Shown here piece after piece: positions 9,382 to 21,800 of a stretch of 64,000 bases of DNA. Within the stretch, counting starts at the first letter, position 1, and the number at the start of each line of letters is the position of its first letter. The notes beneath the pieces were generated by a model that worked only from the letters and a program-made list of their open reading frames with translations, searched no databases and was not told the DNA's origin. The stretch is from Adiantum capillus-veneris. Taxonomy: Eukaryota; Streptophyta; Polypodiopsida; Polypodiales; Pteridaceae. A program made the position numbers and the translations under genes. The stretch is from contig CM043942.1 in the NCBI GenBank assembly GCA_014529385.2, forward strand, positions 49,862,274 to 49,926,273, in the 5' to 3' direction.

Positions 9382-9969
9382 TCATAGGTTCTCCATTTCC
9401 CTCTCCCTTGTTGCTTGCATATAGCGTTCGATCGCTTGTACTTCGGAAAGACTCCTACCATCGGGTAGTAAAACCTCAGAGGGAGATAGTCCTAAAGGAT
9501 CAGGAGGTGCAGTGGATGGAACATTCACATGCACACTCTCAAGAAGCATAGGGTCTATTTTAGGCATGAATGACGAATTTACTTCCCCACTCCCTTCATT
9601 TATTTCATTAACCGCATGTTCGGAGCGAGTAGCTCCAGTAAGGGTCTCTTTTAAGCGGCTAAACACGCTAGACCCGGGCCGTGGGCCCATGGCATGCATG
9701 TCTTGACTTGAACCATCAGGGTTTGGTGTAGGATACCCCTCCATGACTTCGTAGTCAGAGGAAGAATCACTAGATGCGATATGAGGATCTTGGGTCGCGC
9801 TACCTTGAGTCCCGGCCGAAGGTCCAGAACCTAAGGTGGAGGAATAATGGGTGCCTGCGTAAATGGAGGCACTACCAATATGCTCATGCTCTAACACTCG
9901 TCCAGAGCGTAGGTTCATATAACTTGGATCCCCTAGAAGTGTCAGTGAGTGCCCGTGAAGGATGCTCAC
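9382..9969 (-). CDS. Ty3-A gag N-terminal segment
   Basis: This 195-residue frame is in phase with the main gag. It contains YMNLRSGRV near its start, comparable to MYLRSGAFV at the start of Ty3-B gag (41648). The natural start may therefore be the internal Met at 9916-9918 rather than the first Met. The rest is Ser, Gly and Pro rich and ends in a charged stretch before a TGA at 9382-9384. A CGA-to-TGA change would explain the stop, but readthrough or reinitiation cannot be excluded. Confidence 0.6.
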   Translation of the reverse strand: MSILHGHSLTLLGDPSYMNLRSGRVLEHEHIGSASIYAGTHYSSTLGSGPSAGTQGSATQDPHIASSDSSSDYEVMEGYPTPNPDGSSQDMHAMGPRPGSSVFSRLKETLTGATRSEHAVNEINEGSGEVNSSFMPKIDPMLLESVHVNVPSTAPPDPLGLSPSEVLLPDGRSLSEVQAIERYMQATREREMENL

Positions 9970-10816
9970 CTAGTCTTTTTGGGTGTTTTGCAACCCAAGT
10001 CTTTTCTTTTTTTTTTTTTTTTTTGATTTTTTGGTCCTTTTTTTTTGACCCAGCTATAGAATAGAACGTATCATAGCTCAAAACGAGCGTCTCGGTCAGA
10101 GGGACATGCCGTGCTTTACAGCCCTCCGTTTGGTCACTTTATGCCCTCGGACTCCCTAAAACCGTCAATTTCTAGTAGGGAACTAGGCCCAAATTAGAAA
10201 GTCTAAGAGTGCAAGTGGGAATAGAAGGGAGGAGAGTGGAGGACTTGCCCCACATGCTCTCATTCCCTCTTGAGGGGGTAGGGTATATATATAATAGTGA
10301 GTCTAGTATATATCATAGGACTGAGGCCTGGGCCTGGGCTTGGGTTTGGGCTTGGGGAAATGATCCCGATCCCGATCAGAATTTTAGTGTCAACAGCTCA
10401 CAGACAACTCACTACCTTATCTACTTACTAACAGTGATGCTAACCACTAACTAATCTGTTAATTGATTACTGACAGTGAGCTAACTGTCCACCTACTTCC
10501 TCTCTCACTAGCTTACTGTGTAAAGACTGTGTGCAGGCAAACCTTGACAGAAAACGGTGTACAGACTGTGTGCAAGCAGAAATTGCTAACTGCCTTCCTA
10601 CCTATTCATTCACTGCAAACAAGCTAACGACTACTAATTGTGCAAAGACTGTGTGCAAACAGAAAACACAACATTCTGGAGAAATCACAGAACTTGCAAA
10701 GAATACAGAAATTAACAACTTGCAGAAAAACAACTCATTCCTCTTCCTCTTCCTCTTCTTTCCTACTACAAACAACTCATAGGAGAAGCACAAAGTGCCT
10801 CTTGGGCTTAGTGCAG
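9970..10816 (-). other. Ty3-A 5' leader, noncoding
   Basis: About 850 bp between the primer site and gag. It contains a long T run at about 10006-10024 and again at 10038-10046. A short G/T-rich tandem lies at about 10325-10360 (GGGCTTGGGTTTGGGCTTGGG). Three scattered copies of AAGACTGTGTGCA occur at about 10524-10660. No coding frame is convincing. Confidence 0.5.
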
Positions 10817-10840
10817 GGCGATTCCCCGGCAGCAGCACCA
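10817..10840 (-). other. Ty3-A primer-binding site
   Basis: The minus strand reads TGGTGCTGCTGCCGGGGAAT, a variant of the TGGCGCCGYTGCCGGGGA form that plant Ty3 elements use with an aspartate tRNA primer. It lies four bases inside a likely LTR end (minus strand ...CGCACA). Ty3-B has the closely related site at 39997. Confidence 0.7.
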
Positions 10841-10844
10841 AAAA

Positions 10845-11072
10845 TGTGCGCTCCTTGCCGCACTGTCGAAGCAAGGACCTTGCCTAACACTGTGTGCGAG
10901 CCATAGACGGCTCCAAGCACACAACTAGCTTAACTAGTAAGCTCAAAAGAGGGCAATGGTGTGTCACTCACCGCTCTATGCTCCTGCCGTGGAGGATTCC
11001 TCACCACAAAGAAGAAGGAGACGCCGCTACGTCGCGCTCAACCCGCTTCACCGCCGTCGTGCCGCCGCAATG

Positions 11073-11165
<93 letters not shown>

Positions 11166-11350
11166 GGAGGTGAAGAAGAAGAAGATGGAGATGGAGATGA
11201 AGCAAGAGCACTCTTCTATTGCAAAAATGAGAGAATGAGTGAATTTTACGTTTAGTTGACTTTTATATGAGCTCACCCCATTCACACTTGGGCGCCCACG
11301 CTTAGCCAACTAATCCCTTGAATGTCCCAGTTAGAGTGCGCCTCTCATCG
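10845..11350 (-). repeat. Ty3-A 5' LTR-like region with TATA box and microsatellite
   Basis: The LTR end is placed by the primer site next to it. On the minus strand a TATA-like CATATAAAAG lies at about 11262-11271, just after the 8-bp palindrome TGAGCTCA, so transcription would start near 11235 and run left. A CT/CA microsatellite sits in the transcribed part. The right border was not found and 11350 is an estimate. The sequence does not match the left LTR by eye, so this end may derive from another element. Confidence 0.4.
11074..11164. repeat. Compound microsatellite (CT)n(CA)n
   Basis: About 57 bp of CT repeat with one TTT interruption near 11096-11098 passes directly into about 34 bp of CA repeat ending at 11164. 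Confidence 0.95.
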
Positions 11351-11559
11351 GCGATCACTCTTACCCTTTTCCTATTGGTCCGACAAGCCCGGTACCTGAC
11401 TCTACCAAATACATAATACACGTCCGTCGTAGGTGATGGGGTGTCCGTGAGCCGTGAGGGTTAACATCCTTCGACAGATATGTGGCTTTGGCTATAAGAA
11501 AAAGAGAGCGAAAAATTGAGCAAGAGAGAATCTTATGCTTAGAATAAAGGATAAAACTC
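11351..11559. other. No feature recognised
   Basis: This stretch lies between the Ty3-A end and the Ty3-R remnant. It probably includes the rest of the Ty3-A LTR. Short frames here show no recognisable motif. Confidence 0.4.
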
Positions 11560-14500
11560 AATTTTTGATGCTTATAAAGGGTGACAATTGTGTTATCAAA
11601 TATCTGGAAGGTTCCCTAAAGCTCTAGATCCAAAAAACAAAGGAGAATATAAGAAGACAAAGGAAACAAACTTGTAAGATTGAAAATGAAACAAAACTAA
11701 AGAAAACAATGAAACTAGGACTAGACGAGTTTGGAGAAACACAATGGACCAAGGTTAAGAGAAGTAAGAAGTACAGAGAGCTTAAGAAAACTCTCAAGGA
11801 GGTATGGACAATAGAAGTAGAAAGTGGAGAAGAAGAAGATAAGAAAAATGAGGACAAAATGAGTGCTCCTTCCCACTACAAAAATTCACTATACAAGATC
11901 GGAGGGTAGTAATGATGCAACCTCTACGAGAGCAAAAGGACAAGGAGTCCTACGATGGGCCCTAGAATACAAAGAAAATAGACTTGGTAGGGCTAGGAGA
12001 AGAACCATGACCAGCCTACATAGCAATTGATCCAAGTCCGGAAGAGGAGGAAAAGCTTGTAAGTCTTCTCAAGGAGTACAAGGACGTGTTTGCTTGGTCA
12101 TATAAAGACCCGGAAGGGGTAGATCCTACAATATGCCAACACACAATCCCCTTAAAGCCCGATGCAAAACCTAGTTGGTAGAGACCTTACACGTACAATG
12201 ATACATTTGCTAAGCGCATCAAAGACGAGACTGATAAATTAAAGGAGACGAAGTTTATCTACAAGATAGAACACACCGATTGGGTATCTCCCATTGTGGT
12301 AGTGCCTAAGAAGAATGGCAAACTATGAGATTGTGTGAATCTAAAGAAGGTTAATGCCACCACGATAAAGGATAATTATAACTTACCTATTCCTAACCAT
12401 GTCCTAGAACGAGTGACAGGTAAGCGGGCGTACTCCTTCTTAGATGGATACTCAGAATATAACCAACTCTTAATTGCTCTTGAAGATCAATACAAGACAT
12501 ATTTTGCCATGGAATGGGGAATATGTGCATAAAGGGTGATGCATTTTGGCTTGAACAATGCCCCAGCAACGTTTCAGACGTTGATGGCACATGCCTTTAA
12601 GGAATACTTAAGTATTTTCTTGAAAATTTACATGGACGACTTATGTGTGCATTCTCTCTTGAGAGATGAACATACATAGCACCTAAGAAAAGTATAGGAG
12701 AAGTGCCAAACTTATAGAATTTGTCTCAACCTAGAAAATTGCATATTCATGGTTAGACATGGCAGAATCCTGGGACATATTGTCTTAGAGAACGGTATAT
12801 CTACCGACTTGGACAAGATAAAAGAACTTGTGGAACTTCTTAGACCAAACAATGCAAAGAAATTTCATTTCTTTATTGGACATTGTGGTTACTATGGGAG
12901 GTTTATACACATGTATGCAGTTATTGCCCAACCCTTGTACAGACTTATAGTGGCCTTTGTATGGACGAATGAGTGTGAGGACTCATTCAAAAAATTGAAG
13001 AAAGCACTTATATATGCTTCAGTGATGAAAGCACCTGATGGGGAGAAAATCTTTCATGTTCATATTGATGCTTTGGCATTTGCTATTGGATGCATTTTGA
13101 CTCACCCAGGAGATGGAAAAATGGATTTTCCAGTCTGCTATGCAAGCAGGCAGCTTAATAGTGCTGAAAAGAACTACACCACCACGGAATGAGAGGGGCT
13201 TGGGACGATATATGCTGTTAAGAAATTTTGACATTATCACCTTGAAACACGTTCATGTTTTTTACCGATCATCAAGCCCTCCTATACCTCGTAAACAAAC
13301 CATGCAATACCAAAGAATTGTTCGATGATTCATCATATTGCTAGAGTTTGATTTTATCATCATGGTCAAAAAAGGAAAGATGCATCTACGAGAAGATCAT
13401 CTTTCTAGATTACCAAATGGGGAAGCTCCAGAAGGGGTAGATGATGACATGTCTGACGCATATCTTTTCAACATTGAAATGATACCAAAGTGGTTGGAGG
13501 AGAAAGTCCATATACTATCATATGGAGGTGAGTTTAATAAAACAGGGTAGGAATGTAAAAGACGAATGATTCTACACGCAAGACATTTAAATTACGTGGT
13601 GGACGTTTGTATCATTTAGGACTCAACAACACCTTACGATTATGCATAAGTTCGGAGGAGTACAATTGTTATCTTGTGGAAGCACATGTTCAAGGCTTAG
13701 CATTTCATTGCTCCCAAATGAAGACATACCAGTGCCTGAAACAGTTAGGAGTTTATTGGCCAATTATGAAAATTGATGTTCATATGTACGTCACCCAATG
13801 TGCAGCCTGTAGGACAAAACCATGGGTAGAAAATGCTACATTGTTTCAATAACAATTGCACCAAAATGGAGCCAGTACATAATTGACTACCTAACAACGA
13901 GCAAGTTTCCTAAAAATACCTCTAAGGCACAACAAAGAGCTATAGAAATCGAGGTTCAAGAGTTCACACTAATTGAAAATCAATTGTATAAGAGAGGAAA
14001 AGACAATCAGCTTAAGATATGTGCAATTGAAGAGATGTACTTGCAAATCCTAGGGCAAGCACATGGAGGAATCACTGGAGTCCATTTCTTGGGGGACAAG
14101 ACGATAAAAAATGTCTTAACCGTGGGAATTTGGTGGCCTACATTGTACATGAAAGCTACTGAATACGTAAAGAGATTTGATTCTTGTCAGCATTCCAAGG
14201 TCCCAATAAGGAGAGATGAGATGCCCTTACGGCCAATGATGGAAGCCAGAGAATTTGCTAAGTGGGGCATAGATTTTGTTGGACCAATTTCACCCTCCGC
14301 TTATCTCACTCCCAATATATCATTGTGGCTATAAACTATCTCACAAAATGGGTTGAAGCAAAGGCCACACAAAAAGCGGATGCAAGGACCACTGCATAGT
14401 TTCTATATAAAATATATATTTGTTAGATATGGCCTACCCATAGAATTTTTCAGTGGATCATGGCACACATTTCATTAGTGAAGTCATTGAAAACCTTTTA

Positions 14501-15100
14501 GATGGATTCATGGTAGTTCACAAGAAGTTTGTGCCATATCATCCACAAGCAAATGGATAGTTGAAAGCTACAAACAAAACTCTATGCACTGTCTTGACCA
14601 AAATAGTGTCTGATTCGCAAACCGATTGGGATCACAAGTTACACTCTACGTTGTGGGCTTATAGAGTAGCCTACAAAACCTCTATTGGAACAACACTATA
14701 CAACATGGACTTAACGCTATCTTGCCTATGGAATTCCTGATCCCAACACTATGGGTAGCTAAACAACTTGAATGGACGGGCCATGAATTATCTTCAAGGC
14801 TAGAGGACCTTGAAAAGCTGGATGAGCTTTGCTTAAAAGCTATAGATTCTATCTATGCTCTAAAAAGAAGGCAAAAAGAATTTTTCAATAATCATGTACG
14901 CTCAAAAGAGTTTAAAACAAGAGACTATGTCCTGGTTTATACATTGCAACAACATGCTAAGAAACTTATAAAGCGAGGGATGGGACCCTTTGTGAATTAT
15001 CACCAAGTGGTGCCATCAAGCTTCTCATCTTTACAGCAACAGACCTTAGTCTATATGCTCTTATTGCACAAGATGCTAGCTTTGATCAAAATCGAGTAAG
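11560..15100 (+). pseudogene. Ty3-R: decayed Ty3 pol remnant related to Ty3-B
   Basis: Successive plus-strand frames, broken by many stops and frameshifts, follow Ty3-B pol in order. They start with the pre-RT segment (RELKKTLKEVWTIEVES). RT follows with YMDDLCVHS near 12630-12655, then RNase H (FHVHIDALAFAIGCIL near 13050). Two integrase zinc modules come next: one near 13660-13815 (EAHVQGLAFH, then CAAC), and a second near 14050-14200 (QAHGGITGVHF, then CQHSK). The integrase core starts near 14260 (WGIDFVGPISPS). Identity to Ty3-B is high enough to align by eye over most of the length. It lacks gag, LTRs and the region after the integrase C-terminus, and is cut near 15100 by Copia-1 sequence. 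It is nonfunctional. Confidence 0.88.
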
Positions 15101-15104
15101 ATAT

Positions 15105-17584
15105 TTTGAAGCCAGATTCAATGTGACACATCATTAAGAATGGTTCTCTACGTATTCACATACTAGTGGGTGGCAGAGTGAAGCTTGATGATGCCTATGA
15201 GCTCAAAATACATGGTGCTAAAGACATCAAGCTAGTCATGCAAAATGGCACATAATTCATAGTCAAAAATGTTAGACATGTTCCCAGGTCAACAAAATGT
15301 TTTGTATCTACTCGTCAACTTGATGACTTGGGGCACAACCACCAATTCAGAAGGCAAATTTTGTGATTTTTAGGGGTTTAAAACATGGAACGTTTTACTC
15401 TATGTTTGTTTTGTGTGTAAAAGACGATTGTATATCCATAGATGAGCTTCCGTCTACTGAGTTATGGCATATCCAGGTAGGCCATATGAGCCAAAAGGGA
15501 ATGAAAACACTAGCTCATTTTGGTTACTTTCCTGTGTGAAGTTATTCTGACTTTTCTATATGTGAGCACTCCATTTCTGGTAAACAAACTAGGACCACCT
15601 CATCCCCATTGAATAGGAAGTGTATGCAGCCACTAGAGCTTGTGCATAGCAACATTTACAATCCTATGTAGACCAAGTCTCTAGGGGGAGCTAGCTATTT
15701 TTTGATTTTCATAGATGATTCCACTAGGAAGGTCTGGGTTGTCCTTTCCTATATGAGGATCAGCTCTTCTCTACTTTCGAGAAATTCTTAGCACTAGTAG
15801 AAAATCAATCTGGAAAGAAGTTTACTACAGCTTGAGGATTGATAATGGTGGAGAATATGTCTCCAAGGATTCAATAATTTCTATAGTAAGAGAGGTATTA
15901 AGAGGCAGCTTAGTGCACATTACACACCTAATCACAATGTAATTGCAGAAAGGATGAATCATACAATCAAAAGTGAGTCACAACCATGCTTTCTATGGAA
16001 AATTTGACTCAAACCTTTTGAGAAGAGGTAGTATTGGCAACAGTACATATTATCAATCAATCACCTAGTATGCCATTGAATTAATAGATTCTAGAGTATT
16101 TGCGGTTTGGAAAGAAACCACATTATGATCATTTGCGTGTCTTTGGATGTGAGGCATATGCACATGTGCCCAAAGAACTTCGAAAAAAACTAGACCCAAA
16201 GTCACACAAGTGCATTTTCCTTAGTTATGGTGTAGATGGAGGGATGGGATATCATCTTTGGCACCCAAAATCTTGCAAAGTAATTCACAGTTCACATTTT
16301 ATCTTCAATGAGTCAAAAATGCACAAAAAAACCTATCAAAGAGGTTGAGTATAGAAAAGTCACATTTAGGTTATTCCCTCATATTCTATGAAGACTCAGA
16401 AGCCTAGTGATGTACCTTCTACTAGTAGAGCCCCAATTGATAGGGCAAAGAGAAATTATTAGGCCTTGAGGTGATCTACTAGATCCTCATATTGACCTTA
16501 GCGATTTTAGCCAAGGTCGGGGGCTATGCCATGCTGACTGATTACAGTGAGCCATCTTGTTACAAAGAAGCCATGCAAATGGATGACAAGGTCCAGTGGG
16601 AGTAGTCCATTCAATCTGAGTGCAACTTGATTGTCACTAATGAGACATTGGACTTAGTTAAATTTCTATAAGGCAAGCATACCTTACCTTGCAAATGTGT
16701 AAAAGTTTACATCAAATAATCCACAGTCTAAGTACAAGACTCGATTGGTTGCTAAGGGATTCAACCAATAGAAGGGAGTGATTTTGACAAAAACTTCTCG
16801 CCCATAGTTAGGATGACTACATTGCATATAGTGCTTGGCCTAGTAGCCATTGAGGACATGGAACTTGTCCAAATAGATGTGAAGATAGCCTTTCTTCATG
16901 GGGATCTAGAAGAGGATGTTTACATGAAGCAACCTGAAGGTTTTGAACACCCTAGTAGGGAGGATCTTGTATGCAAACTCAAGAAAACACTTTGTGGCTT
17001 AAAACAGGGTTCAAGGCAATGGTATCAAAAGTTTGATGCATTTATGCGGTCCAAGGGTTTTAGAAGGAGTCAAGAGGATCACTGCTTGTATACACAGAAA
17101 CTTAGTGATGGTTCTTTGGTCATTCTCATTTTGTATGTAGATGGCATGCTCATTGTAGGAAAGTACACTGAGGAGATTTCCAAATTAAAGTAAATATTGA
17201 ACAAAAACTTTGATATGAAGAATTTGGTTGAAGCAAATCATTTTCATGGTATGAGTATCAAGAGAGACAAGAAAAGAAGCATTCTTATCACGTGAATTGT
17301 ATATCCACAAGGTCTTACAACATTTCAATATGCAGGGGGGGAATACAGTGAATAACCCACTACCATCATATTTGAAACTTAGCAAGGAAGATTCTCCTAT
17401 GTCGGATGCTAATAGAGCAAAAATGGCAAGTGTGCCATACTCTTTGGTTGTAGGCAATCTAATGTATGATATGGTAGCTACAAGGCCAAACATTGAATTT
17501 GCAGTGGGAGTGGTTAGTTGATATATGGCTAACTGTACGCTTCAGTAATGGTGATGCATCTATTGTTGGTTACACAGATGCAGA
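15105..17584 (+). pseudogene. Copia-1, left part: decayed Ty1/copia pol
   Basis: Plus-strand copia-type fragments in the copia order. They include a pre-integrase segment (STRQLDDLGH near 15310), an integrase core with stops (near 15650-16090), the integrase C-terminal segment at 16100-16348 (HLRVFGCEAYAHVPKELRKKL), and RT at 16813-17193. The RT active site reads YVDG instead of YVDD, a loss of one catalytic Asp. The copy ends inside RNase H at GYTDAD, where Copia-2 is inserted. The reading resumes at 23254. It has many stops and frameshifts and is old and dead. Confidence 0.85.
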
Positions 17585-18416
17585 TGTTAGGAAATAAGAC
17601 GTAGCTAAATAGATAATTGAGTAGATTACTTAATGGAGAGAGACAAATTTATATACACGAGATTATAGTGTAGAGAGAGAGAGAGAGAGAGTACACACGA
17701 TATACGTGGTTCACCCAATGTGGGCTACGTCCACGGGAAAGCAGCCACTCAATGGCTTTGGTACTTCAAAACAAGAAGTAGTTTACAAAGGGATTATGCC
17801 CTTAATGGAGCTCCCGCCTTGCTTCACTCTCACCACCTCACACTCACCTTGTTGCATCAACTTCACACTATGAAATGTGTGTAGAAATGGCCTCCTTTTA
17901 TAGGCCAAAAGGGATGCCCTCTCTTATGAGAGACAGCCATGTGTAGCCGCCCTTGTGCGAATAAGTCAAAATCGGACCCTCCAATCCGCCCATGTGTGGC
18001 CGCCCTTGAGAAGACAAGTCCGCTTTTGAATTCGGCCACCGGCCATTGAATTCGGCCACCGGCCACCGGCCATTGACTTCCGACCACCGGCCACCGGCCA
18101 TTGACTTCCGACCACCGGCCATTGGCCATTGACTACCGGCCACCGGCCAACCGACCGGTTGTTTTCCGATCACTTTCCGACCGCCGTCCGGCCATAATAT
18201 TCCGGCGAAAAGGAATATTCCGGCGGAAAAAAAAGTCTCGGGGGCCTCCGCCCCCGAGGCCTTTAAAGTTGCCCCTGATTCTTGTCCGTGAAAATTTTGG
18301 TTTCCGATGAGTGATTTTCCTTCACGCACGATGGCTTCTCCTCATAATGCGGGCCTTACAAATGTGCGCTTTTACCGCAAAAAATTACAAGGGTAAATCA
18401 GGCTCCATACTTAACA
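17585..18416 (-). repeat. Copia-2 3' LTR
   Basis: 832 bp, TGTTAGG on the plus strand to CTTAACA, so TG...CA with a short terminal inverted repeat (TGTTAAG on the minus strand). It contains an (AG)10 run near 17671 and a GGCCACCGG-rich tandem region at about 18030-18150. A strong hairpin, CTCGGGGGC paired with GCCCCCGAG, lies at about 18236-18257. A TATA box sits at about 17896-17902 (minus). Confidence 0.97.
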
Positions 18417-18427
18417 ATCTCCCACTT
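18417..18427 (-). other. Copia-2 polypurine tract
   Basis: The minus strand reads AAGTGGGAGAT immediately before the LTR start TGTTAAG. This is the usual copia form of the plus-strand primer. Confidence 0.85.
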
Positions 18428-18476
18428 GGAGACTGATCTCCAAACCAAACCTGTGACTGCTTTCCATTCTGGCTTT

Positions 18477-18821
18477 TTATCCTTGAATGCCGATTGAAGA
18501 TGAGCAAAAGCTCAACTTCTCCTTGTTGACCACCTTTGTAAACATGTCTGCAGGATTTTCACTTGTATGCACCTTTCCTAGCTTTAGTTGTCCCTCTTCC
18601 AAAAGAGTGCGTATGAAGTGATATCTCACCTCAATGTGCTTTGTCCTTGAATGAAAGGCTGAGTTCTTCGCAAGATGGATAGCGCTTTGGCTATCACTGT
18701 ACAAGACACAATTGTCTTGTTTGAATCCAAGCTCTTCTAAGAATCTGTGAAGCCACAGAATTTCTTTGCTTGCCTCCGTCATTGCTACATACTCTGCTTC
18801 CGTGGTAGAAAGTGAAACCAC
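18477..18821 (-). pseudogene. Copia-2 RNase H C-terminal part, out of frame
   Basis: It contains VSLSTTEAEYVAMTEA, DSQSAIHLAKN and NPADMFTKVV, the usual copia RNase H end. It continues the main polyprotein, but in another phase. A one-base length change near 18855-18860 (around the GYVF...GGWAS segment) throws the upstream frame into a premature stop. The rest of the domain is intact, so this is probably a recent single lesion. Confidence 0.9.
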
Positions 18822-21800
18822 TTTCTGCAGCTTTGAAGCCCAGCCTCCAACCGTGCGAACACATAGCCAGTAGTGCTCCTTCGAGTATCTTTGTCACCTG
18901 CCATATCTGCATCAGCATACCCTTCTAGAAAAATATCAGTTTCTCCAAAATACAAAGCATTTGTTGTTGTCCCTTTTAGATACCTAAGTATCCACTTCAC
19001 AGCTTGCCAATGCTCTTTACCTGGGTTGTCCATGAACCTACTCACAACTCCCACTGCATGTGCAATGTCTGGCCTTGTCCAGACCATAGCATACATTAGA
19101 GAACCTACCGCTGCAGCATATGGAACTTTAGACATATAGGCTATCTCCTCTTGTGTCTTTGGACACATATCCTTCGTTAGTTTAAAATGACCAGCCAAAG
19201 GTGTAGAAACTGGTTTTGCATTTTGCATTGCAAACCTTTCTAGTACCTTCTTGATGTAATCTTCTTGAGATAGCTTTATTGTCTTCTTCGTCCTGTCCCT
19301 TGATATTTTCATACCAAGTATCCTCTTTGCAACACCTAAATCTTTCATTGAAAAAGATTTGGACAGCTCCTCTTTTAGGTCTTTGATGTCCTGCATGTTA
19401 GCACTTGCAATCAACATGTCATCAACATACAACATTAGGATGATGAATTTCCCATCTCCCAAATTCTTCGTGTAGACGCAGTGATCCGAGTTGCATCTTG
19501 TGAATCCATGATCCAACATCCATCGATCAAACTTCAAGTACCATTGTCTTGATGCTTGCTTTAAACCATACAAGCTCTTCTTTAATCTGCAAACCATTTT
19601 CTCCTTACCTTTTACTTCATACCCCTTTGGTTGAAGCATGTAGATTTCCTCCTCTAAGTCACCGTGAGGGAATGCCGTATTTACATCCATTTGCTCGAGA
19701 TTTAGATCATGAGCAGCCACAAGGCTTAAGACAAGCCTAATTGAGTTCATTTTTACAACAGGAGAAAATATTTCATTGAAGTCAATACCTTTCTTTTGAG
19801 AAAAACCTTTTACCACAAGCCTAGATTTGTACCTTTTCTTCCCACCTTCTTCTTCCTTTATCTTGTACACCCATTTGTTTTGAAGTGCCCGCTTACCTTT
19901 AGGCAACTCAACCAACTCCCATGTTTGGTTCTGATGTAGTGAGTCCATCTCCACTTGCATGCTCTTCGTCCATTCTTCTTTGGATTCATGTTGCATAGCT
20001 TCTTCATATGATTCCGGCTCTCCAGAATCTGAGATCAAGAGATGGTTGAAGGAAGGAACAAACCTTTCTGGAGGTCTACTTGCTCTTGTAGATCTTCCGG
20101 GAATAGGTTGAGGCTCCTCATTTGGTTGATGTTGTTGCACATTGTCACCGTTTGCAGTCCTTGAGTCTTCACCGTCCTCAAGCTCCATGTACTCATCACC
20201 TGTTTCTTTTGTTTGTTTTCTTTCCAAGTAATCTTTGTACATATTTTGTTCATTAAAAATTACATCCCTACTCCTTAAGATTTTACCATCTTCAGGATTC
20301 CATAGGCGATACCCAAAGTCTCCTTCTCCATAGCCAATGAAGAAACACTTTTTGGACTTTGCATCTAACTTTGATCTTAGGCTTCTATCTATGTGCATGA
20401 AAGCCTCACACCCAAACACTTTGAGAAATGCATAATTCACCGGTTTACCTGTCCATGCCTCTTCTGGAACTCCCCCATCCAATGCCGTTGAGGGTGACCG
20501 ATTGATTAAGTACACAGACGTACTTACAGCTTCCGCCCAAAGTTCAAGCGGTAGGCCTGCATGTAGCCGCATGCTTCGTGCTCGTTCCATAATTGTCCTG
20601 TTCATCCTTTCCGAAATCCCATTTTGTTGAGGTGTCCTTGGGGTTGTCCTTTGCCTCCGAATTCCATTGCTAGCACAAAAGCTTTCAAAAGCTTGGCTGC
20701 AATATTCACCTCCATTGTCGGATCTGAGGCATTTAACCTTGGTACCTGTTTCATTCTCCACAAAGGCTTTCCACCTTTGAAATATGGAAAATACATCGGA
20801 TTTATTCTTCATGACATAAACCCATGTTTTTCTAGTCGCATCGTCTATGAATGTTACATAGTACAATGAGCCACCAAGTGATGGTGTACTTGCAGGACCC
20901 CAAACATCAGAATGAACCAACTCAAGTTTTTTATTCTTTCTTTCATTTCCTGATTTTTGAAATTTTACCCTCTTTTGTTTACCATAAACACAATCTTCAC
21001 AGAACTCTAAGTCCACTTCTTTCAAACCTGGTAGAAGCTTCTTTGTTTGAAGGATTTGCATTCCTTTGGCACTCATATGCCCAAGTCGGTAGTGCCACAC
21101 CGCACTGTCAACTTCTGTAGTTGTTGCACAAGCTGAAGGTTGCGTGCTAACAGCACACAAGTAAAGTGTACTGACTTTTTCACCCTTGGCAACCACCAAA
21201 GATCCCTTTGAGATCTTCCCCCGTTTGTTTCCGAATGCAATGTTGTGACCTTCATCGTCCAATTGTCCTGTAGAGATCAAATTTTTGCGAAGAGAAGGAA
21301 CATGCCTAACATCTTTAAGCTTCCATTCATTTCCATTAGCAGTTTTGATAGAAACTGTACCTTTGCCGACAATCTCACAAGCTTCATCATCTCCCAAGTA
21401 TACATACCCAAAACTACCTTTGGTGTAGTCTTGGAAATGTTGCTTGTGTGGTGTCGCATGGAATGAAGCCCCGGAATCTACTATCCAGGAATTAGACACA
21501 TTGTCTAATGAGAGAATTAGAGCATCTTGCTCTACTTTACCTGCCACATTGGCCTCCGATGTTGGCTTGTTGTCTTGAGACTCTGTCTCCTTCTTCTTCT
21601 TGGACCAGCAATCCTTCTTGACGTGGCCCTTCTTGCCGCAGTTCCAACATTCAAGAACTGACTTTGTTCGTGATTTGGTCCGTCTTGAGCGATCACGACC
21701 CTTTTGGTTTTTGAACCTCTCCTTAGGCCTTCCTCTTGTTTCCACTGATAGTGCAGCACTTGATGATTCTCCTGTGCTTCTCCTTCGCATTTCCTCGCTT

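Larger units (their letters stand above)
1..11350 (-). mobile_element. Ty3-A: large Ty3/gypsy retrotransposon, nearly complete
   Basis: Read on the minus strand, the order is primer-binding site (10840), leader, gag (9969 to 6142), retropepsin PR1 (6151-5447), linker, RT-RNase H-integrase (4564-1670), a second retropepsin-like domain (1669-1145), a tail with tryptophan motifs (1139-350), a polypurine tract (345-329) and an LTR start (328). The gag-to-pol order with RNase H before integrase is that of Ty3/gypsy. There is no chromodomain. The long intact frames point to modest age. The two ends assigned as LTRs do not look alike to me, so the outer boundaries, especially the right one, are tentative. 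The left LTR runs off the window. Confidence 0.85.

Noticed and set aside
10894-11255. Three open frames across the CT/CA microsatellite near 11.1 kb
   Set aside because: Dipeptide repeats (Leu-Ser, Thr-His) come from the microsatellite itself.
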